From contig NZ_CP020028.1 in the NCBI RefSeq assembly GCF_002240415.1, positions 2,877,501 through 2,941,500 on the forward strand: a stretch of 64,000 bases of DNA. The letters are read 5' to 3'. The position numbers and the translations under genes were made by a program. This stretch comes from Paenibacillus kribbensis (GTDB lineage: Bacteria; Bacillota; Bacilli; Paenibacillales; Paenibacillaceae). Below the pieces are notes generated by a model, which had not been told where the DNA came from, made no database searches, and worked only from the letters and a program-made list of their open reading frames with translations. This document shows, one piece after another, positions 55,901 through 64,000 of this stretch (position 1 is the stretch's first letter; each line of letters starts with the position of its first letter).

Positions 55901-57617
55901 GCGTGAGCATAATCGTAGCCATGCTGTCCTGAAGCATGTAAGCAATTCTCTCTTTCGGGTAGGTCGGATCGACAGGTACGTAGGCAGCTCCCGCCTTCAT
56001 AATCCCTATCACAGCGATAATCATGTCTGCTGAACGCTCAAGCATCACGGCGACGAGATGTTCGCGCTTGACCCCACGGTTCTGTAGTGCTTGAGCAAGC
56101 AGATTGGCCTTCTCATTCAACTCATGATAGGTCAGTGCAGTATCTTCGTAGATGACAGCGGTCTGTTCCGGGATACGTTCTGCCTGCGCCTCAAATATTC
56201 CATGAAACGTTCCGGCAGGATAGTCAGCAATCGGTCCGCTCCATACATTAGTTAGCTCTGCCTCTTCTGTAGCGGTCAGCAGACGAATGTCCCGCAGCAG
56301 GAGCTCTGGTATACGTGCAATCTGAACGAGTGTATGCTCCAAATGTCCGGCTAACCGTGTCATCGCTTCATCGCTGTAGACATAGTTGTTGTAGGACAGC
56401 ATAAAGCTCAGCGCTTTTCCGTCCTCCACTTCGATGTTGAAGTGGTAAGGCGTTTCTTCGGACAGCTGGGCGTCCTCCACGACGAATCCAAGCCGTTCCT
56501 TCAGATCAGGCCGGCCAACCATATCCTCCAGCCGGTAATTTTCAAACACAACAAAATGATTCATGAGTTGCTGCTTGAGCGCTGACTGGGACTGTATTTC
56601 AGCGAGTGAAAAATAGTCATATGCCCGTGATTGAACCGCGCTGCGCTGCACTTCACGAAGCAGACCTGAGAATGGCTGATCTGCATTCAACTTGATCCGT
56701 ACCGGTATGGTGTTAATGAAAAGTCCCAACATCTGTTCCACACCTTCAAGTTCCGGCGGTCGACCGGAAACAACGGTGCCGAAGACGACGTCTTCACTTT
56801 GATTGTATCCTCCAAGCACCACTCCCCATGCAGCCAGAAACAGACTGCTAAGGGTTGTTCCGTTGCGTTCAGCCACCGCCCGCAATTGACGGGTTGTTTC
56901 ATCCGTGAGTGTTATTTTATGCTCATGCAGCAAGTACCCGGTATCTGCCTGGAGCGGATCGGCTACAGGCAGAGTTGGCAGCACGGATGGCTGATCATAG
57001 CCGTTCAGGATGGACCGCCAGTATTCCCTCGCCGCCTCCTTATCCTGCTTATCCAGCCAGCGGGCATAGCCAGTATAGGGCTGCGGTGTTGGCAGTTGTA
57101 CGGTCTTACCCGCTTTCAGTGCTTCATAAGCCGTGAACAGCTCGTCCATCACGATGCCGAGGCACCAACCGTCCATAATAATATGATGAAAGCTTAAAAG
57201 CAGCGTATATGCATTCGTTTGAGTTTGAAGCACAGCCAGACGAATGAGCAAATCCTTGCTCAGATCGTAACGATGGTTCCGGTCTGCGTCTACGTAGCTG
57301 CGAATGGCTTCAGCTTGCTCTGCCTCGGGAATATTCATCAAATTTTCGTAACGAAGCGTTGGATTTCGCTCCTTAAACACGATGAGCCGCGAGCGGGAGG
57401 CACTTTTATGATAAATATTCGAACGAAGCGTTTCGTGACGCTGTACCAGGGTCTGAAAGCTCTTTTGCAGAGCCTCCAGGTTCAGTTCACCCCGGATGGT
57501 CATTCGTACTTGCTCATAGTACGCCTGTGATTCCGGCTCCATCACCGTATGAAAGAGCATCCCCTCCTGCAAAGGCGTTAAATTGGCCACTTTTTCGATT
57601 TCAAGCCTTTTACTCAT
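52974..57617 (-). CDS. NRPS, C-A(Orn/Dab-like)-T-E
   Basis: A 1547-residue one-module synthetase. The C domain (1-450) has intact F-H-H-I-I-M-D-G. The A domain (455-985) has specificity residues D-V-G-E-L-T-T-I-D; D-V-G-E...I-D is the pattern of ornithine and 2,4-diaminobutyrate domains, so a short basic residue is expected. The T domain has Ser1021 in L-G-G-D-S. The E domain (1070-1510) has H-H-L-V-V-D-G-V-S-W (from 1201), E-G-H-G-R-E and F-N-Y-L-G-Q intact, so the residue becomes D-configured. The C-terminal tail (P-T-D-F-T-Y-G-Q-L-S-I-G-E-F) is a donor docking end, matched by acceptor ends in the next protein. It lies 55 nt before the terminal synthetase gene. Confidence 0.92.
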   Translation of the reverse strand: MSKRLEIEKVANLTPLQEGMLFHTVMEPESQAYYEQVRMTIRGELNLEALQKSFQTLVQRHETLRSNIYHKSASRSRLIVFKERNPTLRYENLMNIPEAEQAEAIRSYVDADRNHRYDLSKDLLIRLAVLQTQTNAYTLLLSFHHIIMDGWCLGIVMDELFTAYEALKAGKTVQLPTPQPYTGYARWLDKQDKEAAREYWRSILNGYDQPSVLPTLPVADPLQADTGYLLHEHKITLTDETTRQLRAVAERNGTTLSSLFLAAWGVVLGGYNQSEDVVFGTVVSGRPPELEGVEQMLGLFINTIPVRIKLNADQPFSGLLREVQRSAVQSRAYDYFSLAEIQSQSALKQQLMNHFVVFENYRLEDMVGRPDLKERLGFVVEDAQLSEETPYHFNIEVEDGKALSFMLSYNNYVYSDEAMTRLAGHLEHTLVQIARIPELLLRDIRLLTATEEAELTNVWSGPIADYPAGTFHGIFEAQAERIPEQTAVIYEDTALTYHELNEKANLLAQALQNRGVKREHLVAVMLERSADMIIAVIGIMKAGAAYVPVDPTYPKERIAYMLQDSMATIMLTQSSLTQLLTDVDFAGEVLDLPALFQQASQAEHSHQQAPIYTPIHDPEALAYVIYTSGTTGNAKGVMIEHRHYVNTAWGYREAHQLKEFPVKLLQIASMSFDVFAGDLAKTFLNGGTMVICPQDVRNDPPALAQVLEQHEITTFEVPPALLTLFMDYVYEHGTDVSAMKLLTTGADSFGVENYRTLLNRFGDTMRIINTYGVTEAAIDSSFYEETAEHLPPSGIVPIGKALPNHKVYIVDEALRPLPIGVAGELCLGGASVARGYLNRPDLTAEKFVPNPFVNGERLYRTGDLARWLPDGNIDFLGRVDFQVKIRGYRIELGEIESALLQLDEVRQAVVTDRTDKTGQKYLCAYVAGTTDKSFLRTELAKQLPSYMVPAHMIVMDQLPLTHNGKIDRRALPEPEDFALTDVEYEAPQSELEQTLASIWEEVIGVKPIGLRNNFFELGGDSIKALQIMVRLNAKGLKMDMKDLFRHPQIDLIAPYIKEVTRTIPQGEVQGVVELTPIQWEFFEHHRTERHHYNQAVMLQNAERWNEAWLRIAMDKLTMHHDALRMTFDEREKEPVAFNKAIAEGEHFTLKSYDLLHADQPEEEIAQLADALQSRFDLRNGPLVRLALFRLQEADHLLIIIHHLVVDGVSWRILLEDLETTYQQLANGEKLQLPAKTDSYKEWAARLSEYAQSAQARQEINYWNAVEAREIHPLPKDHEVSVSLIRDACQSEVTLTQAETENLLKHVHHAYNTEINDILLTALGLAFHEWSGHAEIAVYLEGHGREEFIKDIDVSRTVGWFTSEYPFVMDVSKPEDLAHQIKLVKDKLRRLPNKGVGYGILRYLSPRNQQGTNTLFSAKVPEISFNYLGQLDGKAGADALLRTSTLSSLVGAEVSPHAERTFTFDINGMVMDGKFRLVFDYSGREYEPSTVERLTTGYKKHLLGLIRHCCAKETTEQSPTDFTYGQLSIGEFEHMASRLADKLLNNLK

Positions 57618-57641
57618 CGGATTTCCCCCTCGGGCGAATAA

Positions 57642-60600
57642 TTATAGGCTTTCATAAAAATGCTTCATCTCTTCGAACTCTTCCAGATCCAGATCATCTG
57701 CCCCTACGTCTGTTGGTGTCAGTTCCTGACCGGATTGATCCAGACAATGACGGATGGCATTCAACAGGTGAGTTTCGAAGCGAGAGAAAAGTTGTTTGAC
57801 CGTGCGCTCTTCATATGCATTTCTGTCATAGGATATACGGATACTTAATTTTCCGTCTTCCAAGCGGCTATCCATATAAAGAGCATAAGATGAACAATTA
57901 ACCGCATCCTTGCTACCTGCTCCAACTTCAGCTTGCAGCGGCGATGTTGAAAAATAAACCGATTCCGGGTGTAGGGCGTCTATATAACGGAACCCCATTT
58001 CCGGATGACGAGAACGTTGGGAATTCGTTGGATTGCTGAATTCGGTCAAATATTTTAATACACCGTAGCCTAGCCCATGGTTGGGAACCTGTCGAATGGT
58101 CTCCTTCACACGCTTGAGCAACCGCGCTATATCATCCGCAGATTTGATATCCAGTACAACTGGATACACGGACGTAAACTGCCCTACCGTTCTGGAGATA
58201 TCCAGCGAATTTGTTTCACCCGGCTCTCGGCCAGGGTTCTCCACGTAGAGTGCAATCCGTTCTTGTCCTGACCATTCGGACACTGTTTGACCCAGCACGG
58301 ACAGCAGTACTTCCTCCGGCACGGTATTGTAGGCATGGTTGACCTGTGTCATCAGATGCTGGGTTTCGTCTGTTGATAATTGCAGGTGGAGCTGATGTGT
58401 TTGTCTCTCCGCTCCAGAATCCGCAATGACTTCATGGTCTTTGGGAAACGTCCCCCACTCGGACAACTCGATCTTGTTCCAATAGTCCTGCTCCTTGAGC
58501 AGCTCTTTGCTATTTGCATAATGCTCAAGATGCTCTGCCCACGTTTGGTAAGCGTTCGTTTTGTCCGGTAAGACAATCATTTCCCCGTTCAAAGCCTGTC
58601 CGTAGCCTGTTGCAAGGTCCTCCAGCAGAATGCTCCACGATACTTGGTCAGCTACCAGCGGGTCTACGGCAAGGAAAAGATGGTCCCCGCTATCCAGATG
58701 GAAAAGCCCTGCCCGAACCCGAGGCCCTTCAAACAATCGCAGGCTGCTTTGCATCCGTTGGCATTCGGCTTCCAATTGGCTGCGTGCTTCGCTTTCTATT
58801 CCCGTCAGCGACAACACCTCCAGGGTAAAAAGCTCCTCATGCAGTCCTTTGTGAGCTTGCATAACCGACCCGTCAGCCTGTCGTAATAAGCCAAGGCGCA
58901 GAGCATCGTGGTGCTCTACGATTTTCTTCAATGCAGCACGCAATGGCTGCTCGTCAAAGCCCGACTTTGCCAACAGCAGTACCGACATTGCGGCAGGAAG
59001 GGCCTCGGATGCTGGATGCCGTTCGAACCCATCGATTAGATGTCGTTGTATCGGTGTCAGTGGTGCCTCTCCATCTATCTGGCCTTGCTCTATCGGGCGG
59101 GATAGTGTTTCTGTATAGCCGCTCAGAATTTCAATGGACGGATGCTCCAGTACGTGTCGGATATCCAGTGAATATCCGTGAAGACGCATGCGTGCAATGA
59201 CCTGAACTGCTTTGATGGAATCGCCTCCGAGCAGGAAGAAGTTATCCTGAATGCCCACCTGATCACGTCCCAAAATATCTTGCCATACGGCGGCCAAAGC
59301 TTCTTCCACATCATTTCGCGGTGCTACATAGGCCACATCCGGTCGGAATAGCTTTTCAGGCTCCGGCAATGCTTTTCGGTCGGTTTTTCCGTTCGGTGTC
59401 AACGGTATCCGATCCAGAAACACGAAGTAAGACGGAACCGAGTAATACGGAAGCAACTTGGCGGCATGTTCATGAATGACCGTTAAGCTCGGTGTTTCTT
59501 CTGTATTCAGTACAAGGTAGGCACACAAGGCGGATTCTTGCTCTTTGTTTTGATTTACAGTGACGACTGCCTCTTGAATTGCAGAATGGCTCATCAAAGC
59601 ATTTTCAACCTCACCCAGCTCGATCCGGAATCCGCGTACTTTCACCTGATGGTCGATTCGGCCGATAAACTCCAGATTTCCGTCTGCTTTCCAGCGAGCG
59701 AGGTCACCCGTTCTGTACATTTGTGTTCCTGTTGAAAATGGATTATTCACAAATTTTTCCGCCGTCAACTCCTCGCGGTTCCAATAGCCACGGGCCAGCC
59801 CTTCCCCTGCAATACATAGCTCGCCCGGTATGCCGATTGGCTGCAATCTGTCCTGCGCATCCATGACATAAATGTGCGTATTCGCAATGGGGCGTCCAAT
59901 GTCAATCTGTTTGGCATGGGTAAGCTCCTGTACTGCCGACCAAACCGTCGTTTCCGTTGGCCCATACATGTTATAAATGCGGGGACCGTTCAAATTCTGC
60001 AATGCCTCCAGCAGCCTGGACGGGAGCGCTTCTCCCCCAACCATAATTTCCTGTACACCTTGCAGCGCACGGGAGCCTTCCTCATGATTCAGCAGCATGT
60101 GCAGCCGGGATGGCGTCATTTGCAGCATGTCAATATGATGTGCAGTAATCAGCTCGCCAAGTGTCTGAGGATCGACCTGATGATGGCGGTCGCCTAGCAC
60201 GACGGTCATTCCGCCCAGCAGCGGCAGAATCGTTTCCAAAACGAAAATATCGAACGAAATGGTAGTGAGCGATAACATCGTTTTGTTCGCTGCAAAGTCG
60301 ATCACTTCACGCATTCCTGTAATAAAATTCAGCACCGAGCGATGCTGGAGCATAACTCCTTTCGGATTTCCGGTTGAGCCAGAAGTATAGATGACGTAAG
60401 CCAGATGCTCCGGCTGAGCATTGGCTTCCAGATTGGTCCTTTCCCCTTGATATACTTCCTCATCTTCGATAAACAGCGTGTTGTCGCTGTAATGGTGTTC
60501 TCCTACCAGCTCGCGACTGGTCAGGAGTACGGCAGCCTCACTGTCACTCAGCATATATTCAATACGGGCTGACGGATATTCAGGGTCGATAGGCACATAA

Positions 60601-63600
60601 GCGCCACCCGCTTTTAGCACGGCGAGCAGACCGATAATCATTTCCGCCGAACGCTTCACCATCAGACCGACTAGCTTATCGGGTCCTACACCATGCGCTT
60701 GAAGTACCCGTGCCAGTGAGTTCGCGCGTTCGTTCAACTCTCGGTAGGCCAGACGCTGCTTTCCGAACACCAATGCTATATGATCCGGCGTCTGTAAGAC
60801 TTGCTTTTCAAACTGCCCGTGGAGTGTCTCATGGTATGGGAAAGGTACGACAGTATCATTAAATCCCGTTAGCAGCAATTGCTTCTCTTCATCAGATACG
60901 ATCGTAATATCGGCCAACCGCACCCCGGCATCCTGCGTCACCGTTTCCAAAATTCGCACATAATGCTCGGCCAGCCGCCGGATGGTCTCCGGTTTAAACA
61001 GCTTTGTGCCATACTCCAAAGTGAAGGACAAACGTTCTTTCTCCTCGGTCACATGCAATGAAAAATCTACCTTGGATATGCCCGCGTTGAATTCTTCCGG
61101 TTTAAAACGAATGCCTCCTGTTTCCAAAACATCTGTGCCGACATTTTGCAAACTGAATATCGTATCGAATATCGGGTTTCGACTTACGTCGCGTACCAGT
61201 TCCAGCTTGTCTACAAGCTCATCGAACGGGTATTCCTGATGCTCCAGTGCCAGCAGCAAGTTTTGCTTAACCTCCTGCAAAAAGGACTGGAACGTTAAAG
61301 AAGCTTGCGGCTGATTGCGAAGAACCAGCGTATTGACGAACATGCCAATCATCGTTTGCGTATCCACATGCCGTCTTCCGGCAACAGGTGTACCCACGAT
61401 AATGTCCTCTTGGCCGGAATATTTGCCCAACAGGACATTATAAGCCGTCAAAAGTACCATAAAGATGGTAGATTCGGTATCCTGGGCCAATTTGTAAAGT
61501 CTGCTCGTAAGTTTGGATTCCAGGGTGATGGTCAAGCTGTCGCCTTCAAAACTTTGTGCTTGCGGGCGTGAAAAGTCCGTAGGCATATTCAGTACAGGAA
61601 GCTCGCCATTCAAGGTCTGAAGCCAATATGATTCATGCACTTGCCATGCGTCATCCATGATCTGCTGCTTCTGCCAAGCAACAAAGTCTTTGTAATGAAG
61701 CTGAACGTTCGCAAGCTGTCTACCCTGATACCGTTGAATGATTTCATCCAGCAGCACGGCCATGGAGAAACCATCGGACACGATGTGGTGCATATCCACT
61801 AGCAGATTGAAGCCACCTTCGATAAATTCGTACAGTTCGGCGCGGAATAAAGGAGCTGTTCCCAGATGAAAAGGCTGAACAAACAAGGTCCGAGCCTGTT
61901 TTGCTTCTTCCTTGGAAATACGGGTATACGGGATGTCGAATGGAATCGTGTCCCGAATTTTTTGTACCACTTCCCCGTCCTCCAGATCGAAATACGTCCG
62001 AAAGGATTCATGACGCAAAATAACTTCCCTAACGGCTTCAATGAAGCGGGAAACCTCCAGATCTCCCTCTATAAAAAGCTGACCGGGTACATGATAGGCC
62101 GTCCCACCTCCCAGCTGATCCAGCACATACATTCTCTTTTGGGAAGAAGATACCGGATAGAAGGCTTGCGATTTCACAGATACAATCGGTTCATAGGTCT
62201 TCTTTGTTCCACTCGCAATATATGTAGCCAGATCACCAATCGTTTGCAGTTCAAAAATGTGGCTGAGTGGAATGTGTACACCTAATTCCTTGTTGACTCT
62301 CGACAGAATGACCGTCGCTTTTAGTGAATCACCGCCCAATTGAAAAAAGTTATCGTCATCGCTGATATCCGTTACATTCAGAACGTCCATCCAAATGTTC
62401 ACGAGTTGATCTTCTACGTCGTGGTTCTCAGAAACGGCGTCTGTTTTAATGAATACGCTTGCTTGTCCCTGCTCTGGCAAAGCCTGTAGATCAGGCTGAC
62501 CATCCGGCAGAAGAGGAATATGGTCCATAGGAATCCAAAAACGGGGCTGCGTATAATCTGGAAGAATTTCGATTACAGCCTTTTTTAGTGCTCCTTCTTC
62601 CCAAGGCTTCGATGCGTTTGCGACCACATAGGCGGCTATATATGAGACTTTTCCAGCTTCGTCCGTTTGTGGTGTAATGACGCAGGACTCCAATTGGAAA
62701 ACTTGCAGCAGGTGTTTCTCCAGCTGCTCCAGGTTAACCTGATGTCCGCGAATGTGGATGCTCCGATTCAAATTTCCAATATGCCGCAGCTTGCCATCGT
62801 TTTCCACGTAAACCCATTCCCGGGTCGTTCCCAACAAACCTGCTGCTGAGGCTTGATACACCTCCCCTGCTGTCCCAACTGGTGCCAAATGCTTGTAGGC
62901 ATCAAGGACGCAAAGATAGTTTCCGTTGGCATCGGTATTTGCTGCCCATGCTGCTCGAAGCTGTTCATTCTCCGGCGCACGGAGTAAAGACAGCGCGGAA
63001 ACGCAAGCCCCTTCTTCCTCTACAATGGAATGCAGCAGATTCAGGAAATATCCTGACCATGCTTCGATCATGTTTTGCTGAAAAAGATCCGAATTGTAGT
63101 CGAAATCAAGACGCAATTGCTTCTGCGCCTCTGTCACGTTCAAAAACAACTCGTATTTGCTGAATGACACCTCATTCTCAACGAGTTCTGCTTCCAGTCC
63201 ATGGAATTGAAAACGCGGAATCGGTCGATCCATATTGAATACAGCGTTAATGACAGGCAAATGCCTCAGCCCCAACTGAGCGAGTCCGGCAAAGCTGTAC
63301 TTTTGAAAGCTGTCCAGTTCATTCATACGCTTTTTGACCGTTTGGACATGCTCCGTAAAAGTAGCATCAGGACGCACTTCGCTGATCATCGGAAGCAAGT
63401 TGACACAGTTGCCGATCAAAGAGAAGGCGTCCATATGGGATTGTCCTGCGGTGGGAACACCCACCGTTACTTCCTGCTGCCCTGTCAGGCGATGCAGAAA
63501 AATCTGAAAGGCGGATAGCAGCGTTACAAAAAGGCTGCTGCCTAGCTTTATGCTGGCGGATCTCAATTGTTTAACGAGCGCCGCTTCGAGCATTACAGCA

Positions 63601-64000
63601 TGCCTGCTTCCTCTGGAAGACGGAATCTGTATTCCCCTCACCGGAGATGGCAGTTGGAGGACAGGCTGCTGCTTTTCTAGCATTACCGACCAAAAAGCAA
63701 GGGCCTCTTCTTTCCCGGTCTTCAATTGATCCTGCTGCCAAACCACGTAATTCCGAAAAGGTATTGGTTCTGGAAGGCTGTAGTCAGCTTGTCGGACAAG
63801 CGCAGAATAGATCTGCTCCAGTTCCTGAATGAATACACCAATCGACCAGCCATCCGCGATAAAATGATGAAACGTAAAGACACTCAGATGCTCTTCATCC
63901 GATATTTTCAGCAAATGAATCCGGAATAACGGCTCGCCTGGCGTCATGGCAAATGGGGTTTCGCTATCCTTGATCATCCATGCCCGGATATGCTGTTCCT
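57642..64000 (-). CDS. NRPS, partial: C, vestigial A, T, C-A(Gly-like)-T, degenerate E
   Basis: The 3' end of a synthetase gene open to the right edge; residues are counted from the Met at 63977. A C domain with H-H-F-I-A-D-G-W (1-335) is cut by the edge. Residues 335-505 are only the C-terminal rim of an A domain: remnants of motifs A6 (G-T-A-G-E-V), A8 (I-H-I-R-G-H-Q) and A10 (D-G-Q-P-D), with A1-A5 and A7 absent and the A10 Lys lost. A normal T domain follows (Ser551), then a complete C (600-1030; H-H-I-V-S-D-G), an A domain with code D-I-L-Q-M-G-M-V-W (glycine-like) and a T domain (Ser1587). The last domain has an epimerase frame, but H-H-x3-D-G reads D-P-L-V-A-D-Q and E-G-H-G-R-E reads E-N-P-G-R-E. 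A donor docking tail ends the protein. Confidence 0.9.
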   Translation of the reverse strand, partial: EQHIRAWMIKDSETPFAMTPGEPLFRIHLLKISDEEHLSVFTFHHFIADGWSIGVFIQELEQIYSALVRQADYSLPEPIPFRNYVVWQQDQLKTGKEEALAFWSVMLEKQQPVLQLPSPVRGIQIPSSRGSRHAVMLEAALVKQLRSASIKLGSSLFVTLLSAFQIFLHRLTGQQEVTVGVPTAGQSHMDAFSLIGNCVNLLPMISEVRPDATFTEHVQTVKKRMNELDSFQKYSFAGLAQLGLRHLPVINAVFNMDRPIPRFQFHGLEAELVENEVSFSKYELFLNVTEAQKQLRLDFDYNSDLFQQNMIEAWSGYFLNLLHSIVEEEGACVSALSLLRAPENEQLRAAWAANTDANGNYLCVLDAYKHLAPVGTAGEVYQASAAGLLGTTREWVYVENDGKLRHIGNLNRSIHIRGHQVNLEQLEKHLLQVFQLESCVITPQTDEAGKVSYIAAYVVANASKPWEEGALKKAVIEILPDYTQPRFWIPMDHIPLLPDGQPDLQALPEQGQASVFIKTDAVSENHDVEDQLVNIWMDVLNVTDISDDDNFFQLGGDSLKATVILSRVNKELGVHIPLSHIFELQTIGDLATYIASGTKKTYEPIVSVKSQAFYPVSSSQKRMYVLDQLGGGTAYHVPGQLFIEGDLEVSRFIEAVREVILRHESFRTYFDLEDGEVVQKIRDTIPFDIPYTRISKEEAKQARTLFVQPFHLGTAPLFRAELYEFIEGGFNLLVDMHHIVSDGFSMAVLLDEIIQRYQGRQLANVQLHYKDFVAWQKQQIMDDAWQVHESYWLQTLNGELPVLNMPTDFSRPQAQSFEGDSLTITLESKLTSRLYKLAQDTESTIFMVLLTAYNVLLGKYSGQEDIIVGTPVAGRRHVDTQTMIGMFVNTLVLRNQPQASLTFQSFLQEVKQNLLLALEHQEYPFDELVDKLELVRDVSRNPIFDTIFSLQNVGTDVLETGGIRFKPEEFNAGISKVDFSLHVTEEKERLSFTLEYGTKLFKPETIRRLAEHYVRILETVTQDAGVRLADITIVSDEEKQLLLTGFNDTVVPFPYHETLHGQFEKQVLQTPDHIALVFGKQRLAYRELNERANSLARVLQAHGVGPDKLVGLMVKRSAEMIIGLLAVLKAGGAYVPIDPEYPSARIEYMLSDSEAAVLLTSRELVGEHHYSDNTLFIEDEEVYQGERTNLEANAQPEHLAYVIYTSGSTGNPKGVMLQHRSVLNFITGMREVIDFAANKTMLSLTTISFDIFVLETILPLLGGMTVVLGDRHHQVDPQTLGELITAHHIDMLQMTPSRLHMLLNHEEGSRALQGVQEIMVGGEALPSRLLEALQNLNGPRIYNMYGPTETTVWSAVQELTHAKQIDIGRPIANTHIYVMDAQDRLQPIGIPGELCIAGEGLARGYWNREELTAEKFVNNPFSTGTQMYRTGDLARWKADGNLEFIGRIDHQVKVRGFRIELGEVENALMSHSAIQEAVVTVNQNKEQESALCAYLVLNTEETPSLTVIHEHAAKLLPYYSVPSYFVFLDRIPLTPNGKTDRKALPEPEKLFRPDVAYVAPRNDVEEALAAVWQDILGRDQVGIQDNFFLLGGDSIKAVQVIARMRLHGYSLDIRHVLEHPSIEILSGYTETLSRPIEQGQIDGEAPLTPIQRHLIDGFERHPASEALPAAMSVLLLAKSGFDEQPLRAALKKIVEHHDALRLGLLRQADGSVMQAHKGLHEELFTLEVLSLTGIESEARSQLEAECQRMQSSLRLFEGPRVRAGLFHLDSGDHLFLAVDPLVADQVSWSILLEDLATGYGQALNGEMIVLPDKTNAYQTWAEHLEHYANSKELLKEQDYWNKIELSEWGTFPKDHEVIADSGAERQTHQLHLQLSTDETQHLMTQVNHAYNTVPEEVLLSVLGQTVSEWSGQERIALYVENPGREPGETNSLDISRTVGQFTSVYPVVLDIKSADDIARLLKRVKETIRQVPNHGLGYGVLKYLTEFSNPTNSQRSRHPEMGFRYIDALHPESVYFSTSPLQAEVGAGSKDAVNCSSYALYMDSRLEDGKLSIRISYDRNAYEERTVKQLFSRFETHLLNAIRHCLDQSGQELTPTDVGADDLDLEEFEEMKHFYESL

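Noticed and set aside
48563-64000. Possible hidden thioesterase or second exporter on the opposite strand of the NRPS genes
   Set aside because: All plus-strand frames there are short shadows with no hydrolase or transporter motifs.

Overview
The window looks like chromosomal DNA of a Paenibacillus, probably of the P. polymyxa type. That is inferred from spore-germination genes (gerA/gerC), a very large set of plant-glycan enzymes, CcpA-type cre sites, PRD/PTS regulation and multi-gene peptide synthetases. No rRNA, tRNA, CRISPR array, prophage or intact insertion sequence was seen. Most genes lie on the minus strand.

Layout. 1-1743: start of a GerC lipoprotein gene and a complete gerA. 2040-4860: a zinc/cadmium-type CDF exporter (czcD) with a visible ArsR-type operator, a Cof-type HAD phosphatase and a DUF1349 protein. 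4949-11506: a decaying arabino/galactan locus with an ABC sugar importer, a GH43-AbfB enzyme, a GH30 broken by a single-base frameshift, a secreted GH30 cut to 65 codons, and a LacI-family repressor cut to 37 codons. 11727-17502: a GH106-like hydrolase with a divergent AraC regulator and a one-piece PTS permease (EIIBCA). 17880-21971: a methyltransferase, a YjjG-type nucleotidase and a TetR/MFS efflux pair with three operator copies. 22070-30158: an AraC-controlled GH35, clan GH-A and DUF5107-TPR operon. 30420-36699: a cellobiose-type PTS operon (celABC-like, a GH1 phospho-glycosidase and a YczE-like membrane protein) with a divergent licR-type activator. The GH1 carries Gln where the family has its acid/base Glu. 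37218-46707: a PLP decarboxylase, a CstR/TusA-rhodanese/DsrE persulfide-response operon, a TetR regulator, a YjgB-like lipoprotein, an M29 aminopeptidase, an MbcS-type acyl-CoA ligase and an AlkC-type DNA repair protein.

46886-64000: a non-ribosomal peptide synthetase cluster transcribed leftward and continuing past the right edge. Three synthetases are followed 12 nt later by an MFS exporter. In order of transcription the visible domains are: (C, cut by the edge)-vestigial A-T-C-A(Gly-like code)-T-degenerate E; C-A(Orn/Dab-like code)-T-E; C-A(Val-like code)-T-terminal condensation-like domain with no thioesterase. The visible part of the product is therefore predicted as ...-Gly-D-Orn/Dab-Val. 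Three features are unusual: a C-T module that has lost the catalytic A core, an epimerase with a wrecked active site placed after an achiral residue, and release without a thioesterase.
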